Origin: Streptosporangiaceae bacterium
GTDB lineage: Bacteria > Actinomycetota > Actinomycetes > Streptosporangiales > Streptosporangiaceae
NCBI GenBank assembly: GCA_019239975.1
Contig: JAFAZE010000133.1
Location: 1 to 49,992, forward strand
Length of the DNA: 49,992 nucleotides
Reading direction: 5' to 3'
Positions 14,158 to 21,607 of the stretch are shown here, one piece after another. A program made the translations under genes and the position numbers. Within the stretch, counting starts at the first letter, position 1. Each line of letters begins with the position of its first letter. The notes beneath the pieces are model-generated. The model had not been told where the DNA came from. It saw only the letters and a program-made list of their open reading frames with translations, and ran no database searches.

Positions 14158-14528
14158 GCGGTCCCAACGGTGCGGCGGAGCGGGGGACATCGCGCCTGTC
14201 CGGTCCTCCCGAGGCTCCCGAGGCTCCCGGCAGCTCTGCTGGCCCGGGGGGACGACCCCCCCAAACCCCCCCGCGATTGATCCCGCTGCTGCCCGGAGTC
14301 GCCCGGGGAACGGGGGACCGCCGCGCGCTGCTCCGCACGGCGGTCCTCCAGGTCGTCTCTCACCTCGTGGAACGGGCGGTGCCGCCGGCGCAGCGCGTTC
14401 CGCTCTTTGACCAGGCGAAGGACCTGCTCGACGAGGCCGGCTGGGGCCTCGGCGAACTGGCCGGCGCCCTCGAGCCGGGTCCCGCCCAGGATGCCTTGCT
14501 GAGCGCCCTCGGCCTGCTGGAACGCTAG
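14154..14528 (+). CDS. Unknown protein in the oxalate cluster
   Basis: A 124-residue protein. The first ~50 residues are disordered (Pro/Gly/Ser/Glu-rich). Residues ~55-124 look like a helical bundle (ALLRTAVLQVVSHLVERAVP, FDQAKDLLDEAGWGLGELAG). It is translationally coupled to the 84-residue protein upstream. The coding sequence for GRPPQTPP includes a C-rich tract (GACCCCCCCAAACCCCCC region near 14250-14270), a likely frameshift hot spot. A perfect GC hairpin lies eight bases after the stop. No family recognised. Confidence 0.55.
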   Translation: MSGPNGAAERGTSRLSGPPEAPEAPGSSAGPGGRPPQTPPRLIPLLPGVARGTGDRRALLRTAVLQVVSHLVERAVPPAQRVPLFDQAKDLLDEAGWGLGELAGALEPGPAQDALLSALGLLER

Positions 14529-14535
14529 CTGATGC

Positions 14536-14558
14536 GCCGCGGCGCAGGGCGCCGCGGC
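14536..14558 (+). terminator. Perfect 10-bp GC hairpin ending the oxalate oxidoreductase operon
   Basis: GCCGCGGCGC (14536-14545) and GCGCCGCGGC (14549-14558) are exact complements around a 3-nt loop, eight bases after the TAG at 14526-14528. There is no U-tract, as is common for actinomycete terminators. It suggests the transporter downstream is a separate transcription unit or receives only read-through. Confidence 0.6.
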
Positions 14559-14575
14559 CATGCACGGGAGGGGAC

Positions 14576-14689
14576 ATGACAGATCGACGACGATGCCGCC
14601 GTCAGCGGACACATCGCGGCCCGGCGCCGGCGACCAGGGATCCGCCGCACCGCGGCCGGCTTCTGCGCGATCCGGCACGGGGGTGGTGA
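14576..14689 (+). CDS. Possible 37-codon Arg-rich leader ORF
   Basis: An ATG at 14576 stands four bases after GGAGG (in GGGAGGGG, 14566-14573). It opens a 37-codon frame, MTDRRRCRRQRTHRGP..., ending TGA at 14687-14689, just upstream of the structured leader of the transporter. It is Arg- and Pro-rich, so translation could stall or couple to folding of the leader. In so GC-rich a genome short Arg-rich frames arise by chance, and only the ribosome-binding site argues for it. Confidence 0.25.
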   Translation: MTDRRRCRRQRTHRGPAPATRDPPHRGRLLRDPARGW

Positions 14690-14713
14690 ACCCCGGACCG
14701 TCGCAGCCGTACT

Positions 14714-14807
14714 CGATACCGCTCTCTGAGCAAAAAGCCCGCGCCCATGGGCGCGGGCACGAGCCAATAACGTCTCGTCCGAGAGGTATCGGTGGCAACC
14801 GATGGCT
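14714..14807 (+). promoter_or_regulatory. Structured, switch-like leader of the oxalate transporter
   Basis: Three helices can form together. P1 pairs CGATACC (14714-14720) with GGTATCG (14785-14791), extended by TCTC/GAGA after a 2-nt bulge. P2 is GCCCGCGCCC (14737-14746) with GGGCGCGGGC (14749-14758). P3 is ACGAG (14759-14763) with CTCGT (14774-14778). This makes a three-way junction with a TGAGCAAAAA joining strand and a CCAATAACGT loop. An alternative hairpin ATCGGT-ggca-ACCGAT (14788-14803) uses the 3' arm of P1 and reaches into the ATG at 14802. P1 would also hide the purine-rich GAGAGG (14781-14786). P1 and the hairpin exclude each other, as in a riboswitch expression platform. I do not recognise a known class. 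On the opposite strand P2 followed by T5 looks like an intrinsic terminator, an alternative explanation for that part. Confidence 0.45.
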
Positions 14808-16244
14808 ACAGCAGAAACAACAAGCCCCTATCAAGTAGTAACCAACTCGACCGGCCGCGTATTCCGCGTCGGCGAGACGCCCAGACAGATTCTGGGCTAC
14901 AACCGCTGGGTCGTGATCATGGCGGCATGGCTGGCCATGTGCCTGTCCGGCCTCCTGGAATACACCTGGGGCGCGCTGTCCGGCTCGCTGCAGGCGGCGC
15001 ACAACTGGGGCAACGCGCCCACGTTCTGGCTGTTCTCCTTCTTCGTGGTCTTCGAGTCGTTCGTCCAGATCGGCACGGGTTTCCTGCGTAACCGGGGCAT
15101 ACTCCCGGTCCGCTGGGCCACGATTGCCGGCGGTGTCATATGCGGCATCATCGGCTACGGCATCCTCGCCACGTCCACCAACATCTGGACCGCATACCTC
15201 GGCTATGCGGTACTGGGCGGCATCGGCTCCGGGATGGTCTACTCGAGCTGCATCAACATCGTCGCCAAGTGGTACCCGGAGAAGAAGGGCTGGCGCACCG
15301 GGTTCGTGAACGGCGGCTGGGCGTACGGCTCGGTGCCGTTCATCGCCGCGATCGGCGGATTCCTCAGCGGCGGCGGGGTGGCCAGCAGCCTGAGCCCGCA
15401 CACCGTCAAGGTGTTCATCATCACCCAGGGCATCATCATGACGGTCGGTATCGCCATCGCCGGCCTGTTCCTGAAGGACCCGCCGAAGAACTGGTGGCCG
15501 CGGGAGATCGACCCGCTCAACTGGCAGAAGCACAGCACCCGGGACCTGCGGAACAACCCGCCGGCGCTGCGGCACTACACGCTCCAGCAGATGTGGCGGA
15601 CGAAGTCGGCCAAATGGGTCGGGTTCCAGTACGCGTGCTACGTGGGCTGCTCGCTGTTCGGCGTCGCCTACTACTTCCCGTTCGCGCAGGCCATGGGGCT
15701 CGGCTCCGTGGCGGCGGTGTCGGGCGCCGCGGGGTTCGCGCTCGCCGACGGCCTGTTCAGACCCGTTTACGGATACATATCGGAGTTCATCGGCCGCCGC
15801 CGGACGATGATGTACGCGTACTCCGGCAACGTGGTCTTCCAGCTACTCGCGCTGTGGGCGGGCGAGGCGCACAACGCGCCGCTGTTCGCCATCTGCGCCG
15901 TGATTTCCGGCGGCCTGTCCGGCGCGAACTTCCCGATGACCGCGGCACTCGTCGCCGACTACTGGGGCGAGACCAACAACGCGATCAACTACGGTTCGAT
16001 CTACGCGTTCAAGGCGCTCGGCGGCAGCTTCGCCGGCGGCCTGGCCGCGCTGATCATGACCGGCACCCTCTACGGAACCAGCCACTTCCACTGGGCCTTT
16101 GGCTTCTTCTTCGGCGCGGCGCTTGGCGCCATAGCCGTGGTGATGCTGAGGTTCGGTGTCAAGCGGCCGACCGAGGAGGAGATGGAGGCGGCCGTTCGCG
16201 CGGCACCCGATACGGCCGAGGCACCGAAGCCCGCGATCGCTTAG
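14802..16244 (+). CDS. OFA-family MFS transporter, predicted oxalate carrier
   Basis: A 480-residue major facilitator protein with about twelve hydrophobic segments. It resembles the oxalate:formate antiporter (OFA) family: YNRWVVIMAAWLAMCLSGLLEY at the first helix, GYAVLGGIGSGMVYSSCINI then AKWYPEKKGWRTGFVNGGW in the first half, and GFALADGLFRPVYGYISEFIGRRR between the halves. OxlT-type carriers exchange oxalate for formate; here, if oxalate is fully oxidised to CO2, uptake by symport or exchange with another anion is more likely. Position between oxidoreductase genes and a GntR regulator supports oxalate as substrate. ATG 14802 lies in the 3' arm of a leader hairpin, so expression may be controlled at translation. 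Confidence 0.85.
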   Translation: MATAETTSPYQVVTNSTGRVFRVGETPRQILGYNRWVVIMAAWLAMCLSGLLEYTWGALSGSLQAAHNWGNAPTFWLFSFFVVFESFVQIGTGFLRNRGILPVRWATIAGGVICGIIGYGILATSTNIWTAYLGYAVLGGIGSGMVYSSCINIVAKWYPEKKGWRTGFVNGGWAYGSVPFIAAIGGFLSGGGVASSLSPHTVKVFIITQGIIMTVGIAIAGLFLKDPPKNWWPREIDPLNWQKHSTRDLRNNPPALRHYTLQQMWRTKSAKWVGFQYACYVGCSLFGVAYYFPFAQAMGLGSVAAVSGAAGFALADGLFRPVYGYISEFIGRRRTMMYAYSGNVVFQLLALWAGEAHNAPLFAICAVISGGLSGANFPMTAALVADYWGETNNAINYGSIYAFKALGGSFAGGLAALIMTGTLYGTSHFHWAFGFFFGAALGAIAVVMLRFGVKRPTEEEMEAAVRAAPDTAEAPKPAIA

Positions 16245-16300
16245 ACCGCATCCAGAGACCTTTCGCGCTGGCGGCCGGTCCAGAGGGGAGATGATCACGC

Positions 16301-16564
16301 GTGCCGGCCTACGAGCTGAAGCTGCCGCTCGCCCCTTACCGGTTCGTCTGGAAAGACGCGCCGGCCGTCAGCGCTGAGAAGGACGCCACCGACTCCTATA
16401 CCGAGGAGCGGTACCACCACGCCGACGGGACGTACACGATCATCCGGGAGTACCGCGCCGACGGCTCTTTCCACATCATGTCGGACCGCGGCGAGATCGA
16501 GCTGATCGACAACGCGAACAACCCCTACGCCACAGACCCGGTCAGCGTCGTCCGGTTGCCCTGA
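16301..16564 (+). CDS. 87-residue protein of unknown function beside the oxalate transporter
   Basis: Starts at GTG 16301 after AGAGGGGAGATG and runs 87 residues (MPAYELKLPLAPYRFVWKD). It is polar and beta-rich, with YHHADGTYTIIREYRADGSF and FHIMSDRGEIELIDNANNPY, and has no cysteines or membrane helix. It sits 56 bp after the transporter on the same strand and ends four bases before the convergent GntR gene. A small soluble partner of the transporter or oxidoreductase is possible. I do not recognise the family. Confidence 0.6.
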   Translation: MPAYELKLPLAPYRFVWKDAPAVSAEKDATDSYTEERYHHADGTYTIIREYRADGSFHIMSDRGEIELIDNANNPYATDPVSVVRLP

Positions 16565-16568
16565 GGAG

Positions 16569-17252
16569 TCAGCCTTCGTGACCCGGGGAGTGGTAGGCGC
16601 GGCGGGTGCGCTCGGTGTGCTTGCGGGCGATCTGGGTCGCCTGCTCCTCGTCGCCGGCCTCGATGGCGTCGATGAGTTCCTTGTGCTCGGTCCATGACCC
16701 GTGGCCGCGCGCCGGGGCGACCAGGCGGTAGTACCACCGCACCCGGCGGCCCACGATGCCGGCCAGGTCGGCGAGGACGGAGTTCCCGGCCGCCTGCGCG
16801 AGTTCCGCGTGGAAGGCGTCGTTGGCGGCGACAGCCCTGGGCACGTCGTCCGCCTCGGCGGCGGCGTGCCCCTCGTCCCAGATCGCCCGCAGCCGGGCGA
16901 CCTGCTCGGGCGCCGCCGCGCGGGAGGCGAGGCGCGCCGTCTCGGCCTCCAGCAGCTCGCGCACATCGAGCAGCTCGTCGACCTCGTGATCGGTCGGCAC
17001 GTGCACGAAGGCGCCCTGGCTTGGGCGCAGGTCCACCCAGCCTTCGGCCTCCAGGCGGTGCAGCGCCTCCCGCACCGGCTGCCTGCTGACCCCGAGCTGG
17101 CGCGCCAGCTCGGTCTCCACCAGGTGCTGGCCCGGCCGGAGCTCCCCGCCGACAATGAGATCGATCAGCGCGTCATAGACCGACTGGCGCAGCGGGACCG
17201 GCCGCTCCAGCGGCCGGATCGCCGCCGTCCTCGGCGCCGCGGAATGCGTCAT
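16569..17252 (-). CDS. GntR-family regulator, FCD (FadR) subfamily, likely repressor of the oxalate cluster
   Basis: A 227-residue protein. The winged helix-turn-helix covers ~22-83 (QSVYDALIDLIVGGELRPGQ, LGVSRQPVREALHRLEAEGW). The all-helical FCD ligand domain has Asp145 and His148 (AANDAFHAEL) and later histidines in GSWTEHKELI and ARKHTE, the usual metal-binding set that positions carboxylate ligands. FCD regulators typically respond to small organic acids; oxalate or a related dicarboxylate is the natural guess here. It is convergent with the oxalate cluster, the two ends being four bases apart. Its own promoter gives a leaderless mRNA. Confidence 0.85.
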   Translation of the reverse strand: MTHSAAPRTAAIRPLERPVPLRQSVYDALIDLIVGGELRPGQHLVETELARQLGVSRQPVREALHRLEAEGWVDLRPSQGAFVHVPTDHEVDELLDVRELLEAETARLASRAAAPEQVARLRAIWDEGHAAAEADDVPRAVAANDAFHAELAQAAGNSVLADLAGIVGRRVRWYYRLVAPARGHGSWTEHKELIDAIEAGDEEQATQIARKHTERTRRAYHSPGHEG

Positions 17253-17280
17253 GTCCTCAGTATATAGTATCCAAAGTACT
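17253..17280 (-). promoter_or_regulatory. Leaderless promoter of the GntR gene
   Basis: On the minus strand TATACT (17264-17259) is a near-consensus -10 six bases before the ATG at 17252, implying transcription starts at or beside the start codon. The upstream bases TTTGGATACTATATACT share GGATAC (top strand GTATCC) with the operator region of the oxalate promoter (GTATCC at 8591-8596), a possible autoregulation site. The similarity is short. Confidence 0.4.
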
Positions 17281-17304
17281 CTTTACTTCCGGGGGGCACT
17301 GCTG

Positions 17305-17328
17305 TTCCGGGGGGCACGCCCCCCGGAA
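17305..17328. terminator. GC hairpin TTCCGGGGGG / CCCCCCGGAA
   Basis: An 11-bp perfect inverted repeat with a 2-nt loop (TTCCGGGGGGC, then GCCCCCCGGAA) is preceded by a direct copy of its left arm (17288-17297). The same style (GGGGGG, short loop, CCCCCC, AAACCCCCC) occurs near 14243-14270. Elements like this are frequent in actinomycete intergenic DNA. It lies upstream of the GntR gene, where it could insulate its promoter. Confidence 0.4.
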
Positions 17329-17415
17329 ACCCCCCGCCCGCTGCGGTTCTCGCCGTAGCATCGCGCGGCCGGGGAGGCCGCGAGGGCCTCCCGCGGGCCG
17401 CGCGATCGCGGAATG

Positions 17416-17592
17416 TGAGCCGCTGTCGCGGCTCACTCCGCGCCACCCGCCGAAGCCCGCACGGGCGGGCGTCAGGACCTGATCGTCAGGACCTGGCTGA
17501 CAATATGAGCCGCTGTCGCGGCTCACTCCGCGCCACCCGCCGAAGCCCGCACGGGCGGGCGTCAGGACCTGAACGTCAGGACCTGGTTGACT
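17416..17592. repeat. Tandem ~87-bp direct repeat upstream of the YdeI-like gene
   Basis: Copies begin at 17416 and 17506, 90 bp apart, and differ at only two or three positions through TCAGGACCTG(A/G)...GTCAGGACCTGG. Each copy begins with an inverted repeat GAGCCGC-TGTC-GCGGCTC and includes GCCCGCACGGGCGGGC, another short hairpin. The second copy ends just before the ATG at 17599. Recent duplication is likely; duplicated promoter or operator is possible. Confidence 0.85.
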
Positions 17593-17598
17593 GGGAAT

Positions 17599-18192
17599 AT
17601 GGCGGATTCTGAGCTGCCGGTGGTCGTTTTCGGCTCCCGGGACGAGTGGGAGGCATGGCTCGGGGAGAACCATGAGGCATCGGCGGGCGTCTGGGTAAAG
17701 ATCGCCAAGAAGGGTTCCGGCGCCGAGACGGTTTCCTATGCCGAGGCGCTGGAGGTCGCGCTGTGCTTCGGGTGGATCGACGGGCAGAAGGGCGCGTGCG
17801 ACGACGTCTACTGGGTGCAGCGGTTCACCCCGCGCAAGCCGAGGTCCAAGTGGTCGCGGATCAACCGGGACAAGGCGGCCGGACTGATCGCCGCCGGGCG
17901 GATGCGTCCGGCGGGACTGCGCGAGGTGGACAGCGCGAAGGCGGACGGCCGCTGGGACGCGGCCTACCACGGCCAGCGGACGATGGACGTGCCAGCGGAC
18001 CTGGAACTCGCGCTGGCCGGGAACGACACGGCGAGGGCGTTCTTCGCCACCCTCAGCGGCGCCAACAGGTACGCGATCCTGTACCGGATCGCGGACGCCA
18101 AGCGCCCGGAGACGCGGGCGCGGCGCATCGCCACGTACGTCGCGATGCTCGCCGAGCACAAGACGATCCACCCGCAGGCCCGCGGCTCCTAG
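17599..18192 (+). CDS. YdeI/OmpD-associated family protein
   Basis: A 197-residue protein with the family layout: DEWEAWLGENHEASAGVWVK at the N-terminus, SYAEALEVALCFGWIDGQKG, then WVQRFTPRKPRSKWSRINRD and a C-terminal helical segment AFFATLSGANRYAILYRIAD. Members are named for resistance to a bacteriocin-like stress in other bacteria but have no settled biochemical role. The ATG at 17599 was preferred over an in-frame TTG at 17587. It converges on the VapC gene with a 4-base overlap of stop codons. Confidence 0.8.
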   Translation: MADSELPVVVFGSRDEWEAWLGENHEASAGVWVKIAKKGSGAETVSYAEALEVALCFGWIDGQKGACDDVYWVQRFTPRKPRSKWSRINRDKAAGLIAAGRMRPAGLREVDSAKADGRWDAAYHGQRTMDVPADLELALAGNDTARAFFATLSGANRYAILYRIADAKRPETRARRIATYVAMLAEHKTIHPQARGS

Positions 18193-18611
18193 TCCCCGGC
18201 GGGCAGCTTTATCCAGCCAAGGTGCGCGAGCCGGGCACGCAGCTTGCTGTCCGCCGTGAAGAGCTCCTCACCGGTCCGCTCGGCGACCGCGACATAGAGC
18301 ATGTCGTACACCGGCCAGTTGTCGTACCGCCGCGCCAGCTCGAAGGCGCGGCAGCGATCGGCATCGGTGTCGATCCGGCGCACCGGCAGCCGGTCGAGCA
18401 GCGCCGCCGCGCCGTCCGCGTCCGCCCCGGACCACCGGCCGCGCCGCACGCCGGTCAGCAGCGCGTTCGCGGTCTCCAGCCACAGCAGGCCGGGCGCGAG
18501 AACCTCCGCCCCGGCACCGGCCCAGTTCGCGAACGCGGTTCGGGCGGGGGAGTCGATGCCGACGTCCGGCGCGATCAGGTCAACCACGACGGACGCGTCA
18601 ACGACGGGCAT
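18189..18611 (-). CDS. VapC-like PIN-domain toxin
   Basis: A 140-residue PIN protein. Acidic active-site residues are visible in MPVVDASVVVDLIAPD (N-terminal Asp), LLWLETANALL (Glu), and YDNWPVYDMLYVAVAERTGE with the terminal cluster LFTADSKL. VapC toxins cut specific tRNAs or rRNA. It overlaps the antitoxin gene by 14 bases and follows it, as expected for a toxin-antitoxin operon. Several residues of the PIN core are intact, so it looks functional. Confidence 0.85.
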   Translation of the reverse strand: MPVVDASVVVDLIAPDVGIDSPARTAFANWAGAGAEVLAPGLLWLETANALLTGVRRGRWSGADADGAAALLDRLPVRRIDTDADRCRAFELARRYDNWPVYDMLYVAVAERTGEELFTADSKLRARLAHLGWIKLPAGD

Positions 18612-18912
18612 GCCGGTCCCCGATCACCAGGTCGCTCGCCGTCGCCGCGGTGGCCGCTGGCAGGCCGGACTTCCACCGGGCGGCCTCGGCCAGCCATTCC
18701 CGCAGGCTGCCGGATCCGGGCGCGGGCGGGCGGTGCCCGTCGCCGCTCACCTCGGCGGCGAGCCCGTCCAGGTGGACGACGTCGACGTAGTACGTGTTGC
18801 CGCGCTTCGTCGCGGGCAGCCGCCCGGACCAGATCCAGCGCCTGATGGTCTCGGCCGACCGGTGAGTGCGAAGCGCCGCCTCCCGCACCGTGATTTCCTG
18901 TACAGCGGTCAT
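18598..18912 (-). CDS. HTH (MerR/excisionase-like) antitoxin of the VapC toxin
   Basis: A 104-residue protein. The N-terminal winged-HTH of the excisionase/MerR type (TVREAALRTHRSAETIRRWI, SGRLPATKRGNTYYVD) covers residues ~7-45. The C-terminal half (LREWLAEAARWKSGLP) is the likely toxin-binding tail. This differs from usual VapB antitoxins, which have ribbon-helix-helix or AbrB folds, but HTH antitoxins paired with PIN toxins are common in actinomycetes. Autoregulation through the repeat-rich DNA upstream is probable. Confidence 0.75.
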   Translation of the reverse strand: MTAVQEITVREAALRTHRSAETIRRWIWSGRLPATKRGNTYYVDVVHLDGLAAEVSGDGHRPPAPGSGSLREWLAEAARWKSGLPAATAATASDLVIGDRHARR

Positions 18913-18960
18913 GGTGACATGTTACTACGACTACGTCTACTACTACAACAACACCTCATC
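18913..18960 (-). promoter_or_regulatory. GTAGTA-repeat control region of the toxin-antitoxin operon
   Basis: On the minus strand the DNA before the antitoxin start reads GTTGTTGTAGTAGTAGACGT then AGTCGTAGTAACATG. It is a run of GTA/GTAG triplets with a dyad at GTAGACGTAGTC (ACTACG and CGTAGT on opposite sides). TAACAT close to the ATG may be the -10. The repeats probably form the antitoxin operator. Confidence 0.4.
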
Positions 18961-18973
18961 GAGGGGCCGGTGC

Positions 18974-20575
18974 TCAGGCGATGTCCCTGCGGCGGAGGCC
19001 TGCCAGCCCGGCCGCGCCCAGCACGACGGCGGCCAGGCAGAGCCAGAGCAGGGGCGCGGCGGCCACCGTTCCGCCGGGGAGCTTGGGGACGTGCGTGAAC
19101 GGCGAGATGTCCATGACCCAGTGCGACAGCGACAGCACCTGGCCGAACAGGCCGATCAGCAGCACCACGCCGAGCGCGGCCCATCCCCCGGCCACGGAAA
19201 GCGAGGGCAGCACGCCGAACAGCAGGACAGCGACCCCGGCGACCGCCATCGACGCCGGCAACTGGGCAATCGCGGCACCAAGCATCCGGGTGATCCCGGG
19301 ACCGGGGGAACCGGCCCGCAGCGCGTACCCGAGCGCCGCTGACACCCCGGCCACCGCGAGCAGGAAGGCGGTGCCCAGCAGGGCGATCGTCATATGGCCC
19401 AGCGCCCAGCGAACCCGGCCGGCCGCCGTCGCGAGCACCGGCTCGGCGAGTCCCGCGGTCTCTTCGGAACGCAGCCGGAGCACCGCCGATATCGCGTAAC
19501 CCGCGGCCACCAGGCCAGCCAGGAACATGAGCGCCGCCAGGTACGCGTTCGTGACGGCGGCCTGCCCGCCCAGCCTGACGAACTCCTTCTTCAGCGCGGT
19601 GCTGCCGCCGAGCAGCGAGCCGATGCCCTTGGCGGCGGCGCCGGAGACGGCAAAGGTTGCCGCGAAGCCGAATGCCCAGGCGGCCAGCACGCCGCGCTGC
19701 AGGCGCCAGGCGAGGCCGAACGGGTCGCTCAGCAGCACGGACCCGGCGGGCCGCCCCGGCCTGCCGGGCAGCAGGCCGGCACCGTGGTCGCGCCGCGCCG
19801 CCAGCACGAACGCGAGCACGCCGCACGCGGCAGCCACCGTGACCGGAAGCGCCAGCGCCCACCAGCGCTCCCCCGCGAACGGCCGCACCAGCTGCGTCCA
19901 GCCGAGCGGCGACAGCCAGGTCAGCCACGACGGGCCGCCCGCGCCGGCCGAGTCGCCGGCCGCGCGGAGCACGAACGCGACGCCGAGCGCGCCGATCGCG
20001 ATCCCCCGCGCCGCCCGCGCGCCGGAGAGCTGCGCCGCCACGGCCGCGATCCCGCCGAACGCCAGCCCGCAGGCGGCGGTGGCCAGCGCCATCGCCACCG
20101 AGCCCGCGGCAGGCAGCCCGGTCAGGGGCAGTGCCACCGACAGCAGCACGGCGAGCACAACGTCCGCGGTCACGCCGGCCAGCAGGCCGGCGGTCAGCGC
20201 CGCGTGCCGGCCCACCGCCGCCGAGCCGGCCAGCTCCAGCCGGCCCGCCTCCTCGTCCGCCCTGGTATGCCGGATGACGATGAAGACCGTCATCAGGGCG
20301 GCGAAGATACCCGCCCATACCCCGTACCGCCACGCAGTGAGCGCGCCGGCCGACGAACCGTTGAGCCGGCCGTAGAGAAAACGAAGCGCCGGGTTCCCGC
20401 CACCGCTCACGGCCAGGGATGCGCGCGACGCCACGGTGGGGTACAGCCTCCTGAGGCTGTACGCGGTGCTCACGACGGCCACGGTGATCACGTAGACCCA
20501 GACAGGGAGCATGATGCGGTCGCGGCGCAGCGCGAGCCTGGCGAGCGCCCCCGTGCCGGCGAAACCGTCCTTCAT
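18974..20575 (-). CDS. ABC exporter permease (two six-helix halves)
   Basis: A 533-residue permease with about twelve hydrophobic segments in two halves. The first opens with [20 protein letters not shown], the second near [20 protein letters not shown]. Conserved pieces are [20 protein letters not shown] (first cytoplasmic loop) and [20 protein letters not shown] (second), typical of actinomycete ABC-2-type drug or polyketide exporters. ATG 20575 overlaps the ATPase stop as ATGA, so the pair is co-translated. Cargo unknown; the divergent MarR/GbsR gene suggests drug- or stress-responsive control. Confidence 0.85.
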   Translation of the reverse strand: MKDGFAGTGALARLALRRDRIMLPVWVYVITVAVVSTAYSLRRLYPTVASRASLAVSGGGNPALRFLYGRLNGSSAGALTAWRYGVWAGIFAALMTVFIVIRHTRADEEAGRLELAGSAAVGRHAALTAGLLAGVTADVVLAVLLSVALPLTGLPAAGSVAMALATAACGLAFGGIAAVAAQLSGARAARGIAIGALGVAFVLRAAGDSAGAGGPSWLTWLSPLGWTQLVRPFAGERWWALALPVTVAAACGVLAFVLAARRDHGAGLLPGRPGRPAGSVLLSDPFGLAWRLQRGVLAAWAFGFAATFAVSGAAAKGIGSLLGGSTALKKEFVRLGGQAAVTNAYLAALMFLAGLVAAGYAISAVLRLRSEETAGLAEPVLATAAGRVRWALGHMTIALLGTAFLLAVAGVSAALGYALRAGSPGPGITRMLGAAIAQLPASMAVAGVAVLLFGVLPSLSVAGGWAALGVVLLIGLFGQVLSLSHWVMDISPFTHVPKLPGGTVAAAPLLWLCLAAVVLGAAGLAGLRRRDIA

Positions 20576-21474
20576 GACACTCGAGCCACCGCTCGTTCGG
20601 AAGAATAATGCCGAAGAAAGAGCTCCTCGAGGGTCGGCGGCCTGCATGTGAGACCGCGGACCCCGGCCCCGGTCAGCCGCTTCAGCACATCGTTCAGCGC
20701 GGCATGATCCACCTGGCAGCGCACCCGCGTCCCGTCGGCGTCCAGGTCGTGCACGCCGGGCAGACCCTGGAGGGAAACCGGGCCGGCCAGCTCGGCGTCG
20801 ACCGAGATCCGGGTCAGGTGCCGCAGCTGCGGCAGCGTGCCGGTCTCCACCGCCCGGCCGTCACGGATGATCGTCACCCGGTCGGACAGCGCCTCCGCCT
20901 CGGCGAGGATGTGGCTGGACAGCAGCACCGTCCGGCCGTCGAGGCGCTCGCTGTTCACATAGTCGCGGAAGGCCGCCTCCATCAGCGGGTCGAGGCCCGA
21001 GGTCGGCTCGTCGAGCAGCAGCAGCTCCACGTCGCTGGCGAGCGCGGCGATCAGCGCCACCTTCTGCCGGTTGCCCTTGGAATACGCCCGCGCCTTTTTG
21101 GACGGGTCGAGGCCGAACCGCTCGATCAGCTCCTGGCGGCGCTTGGCGTCGAGGCCGCCGCGTAGCCGGCCGAGCAGGTCGATGATCTCGCCGCCGGTGA
21201 GGCCGGGCCACAGCGTCACGTCGCCGGGCACGTAGGCGAGCCTCGAGTGGAGCTTCGTGGCGTCGCGCCACGGGTCGCCGCCGAGCAGTACCGCGTCGCC
21301 TCCGCCGACTCTCAGCAGGCCGAGAAGGATGCGGATCGTAGTGGTCTTGCCCGCGCCGTTCGGCCCCAGGAACGCGTGCACCTCACCGGTACGGACGGTC
21401 AGGTCGAGACCGTCCAGCGCCACGGTCCGGCCGAACGACTTGCGCAGGCCGCGTACCTCGATCGCGTTCGCCAT
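20572..21474 (-). CDS. ABC exporter ATPase
   Basis: A 300-residue ABC ATPase starting at [10 protein letters not shown]. Walker A is GPNGAGKTT (37-45), the signature appears in the variant form [15 protein letters not shown], Walker B is [14 protein letters not shown] and the switch His lies in [15 protein letters not shown]-terminal ~80-residue extension ([20 protein letters not shown]) is typical of DrrA-type drug exporters. It precedes and overlaps its permease. In-frame ATGs at 21492 and 21486 are alternatives. The upstream region is AT-rich and shared with the divergent regulator. Confidence 0.9.
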   Translation of the reverse strand: MANAIEVRGLRKSFGRTVALDGLDLTVRTGEVHAFLGPNGAGKTTTIRILLGLLRVGGGDAVLLGGDPWRDATKLHSRLAYVPGDVTLWPGLTGGEIIDLLGRLRGGLDAKRRQELIERFGLDPSKKARAYSKGNRQKVALIAALASDVELLLLDEPTSGLDPLMEAAFRDYVNSERLDGRTVLLSSHILAEAEALSDRVTIIRDGRAVETGTLPQLRHLTRISVDAELAGPVSLQGLPGVHDLDADGTRVRCQVDHAALNDVLKRLTGAGVRGLTCRPPTLEELFLRHYSSERAVARVS

Positions 21475-21492
21475 GGCATCTACCATACACAA

Positions 21493-21540
21493 ATTTCAGT
21501 AAATTATGAATATTATGAATACGGTATCATAACGAACGGT
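21493..21540. promoter_or_regulatory. AT-rich divergent operator region with 9-bp tandem repeat
   Basis: TTATGAATA is repeated back to back within AAATTATGAATATTATGAAT near 21503-21522, followed by ACGGTATCATAACG. This is by far the most AT-rich stretch nearby and lies between the ABC exporter and the MarR/GbsR-type gene. It is the likely shared operator and promoter of both. Confidence 0.5.
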
Positions 21541-21607
21541 GGCGGCCGCGGTTCGCTCGCGGCGACCATCGCGCGGAGGACCGTCATGCGGAGGAGATGA
21601 CATCACT

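Noticed and set aside
14737..14763. Intrinsic terminator on the minus strand
   Set aside because: The GC hairpin followed by T5 on that strand would fit, but no minus-strand gene ends here; the same bases fit P2 of the transporter leader better. Kept as an alternative in that entry.
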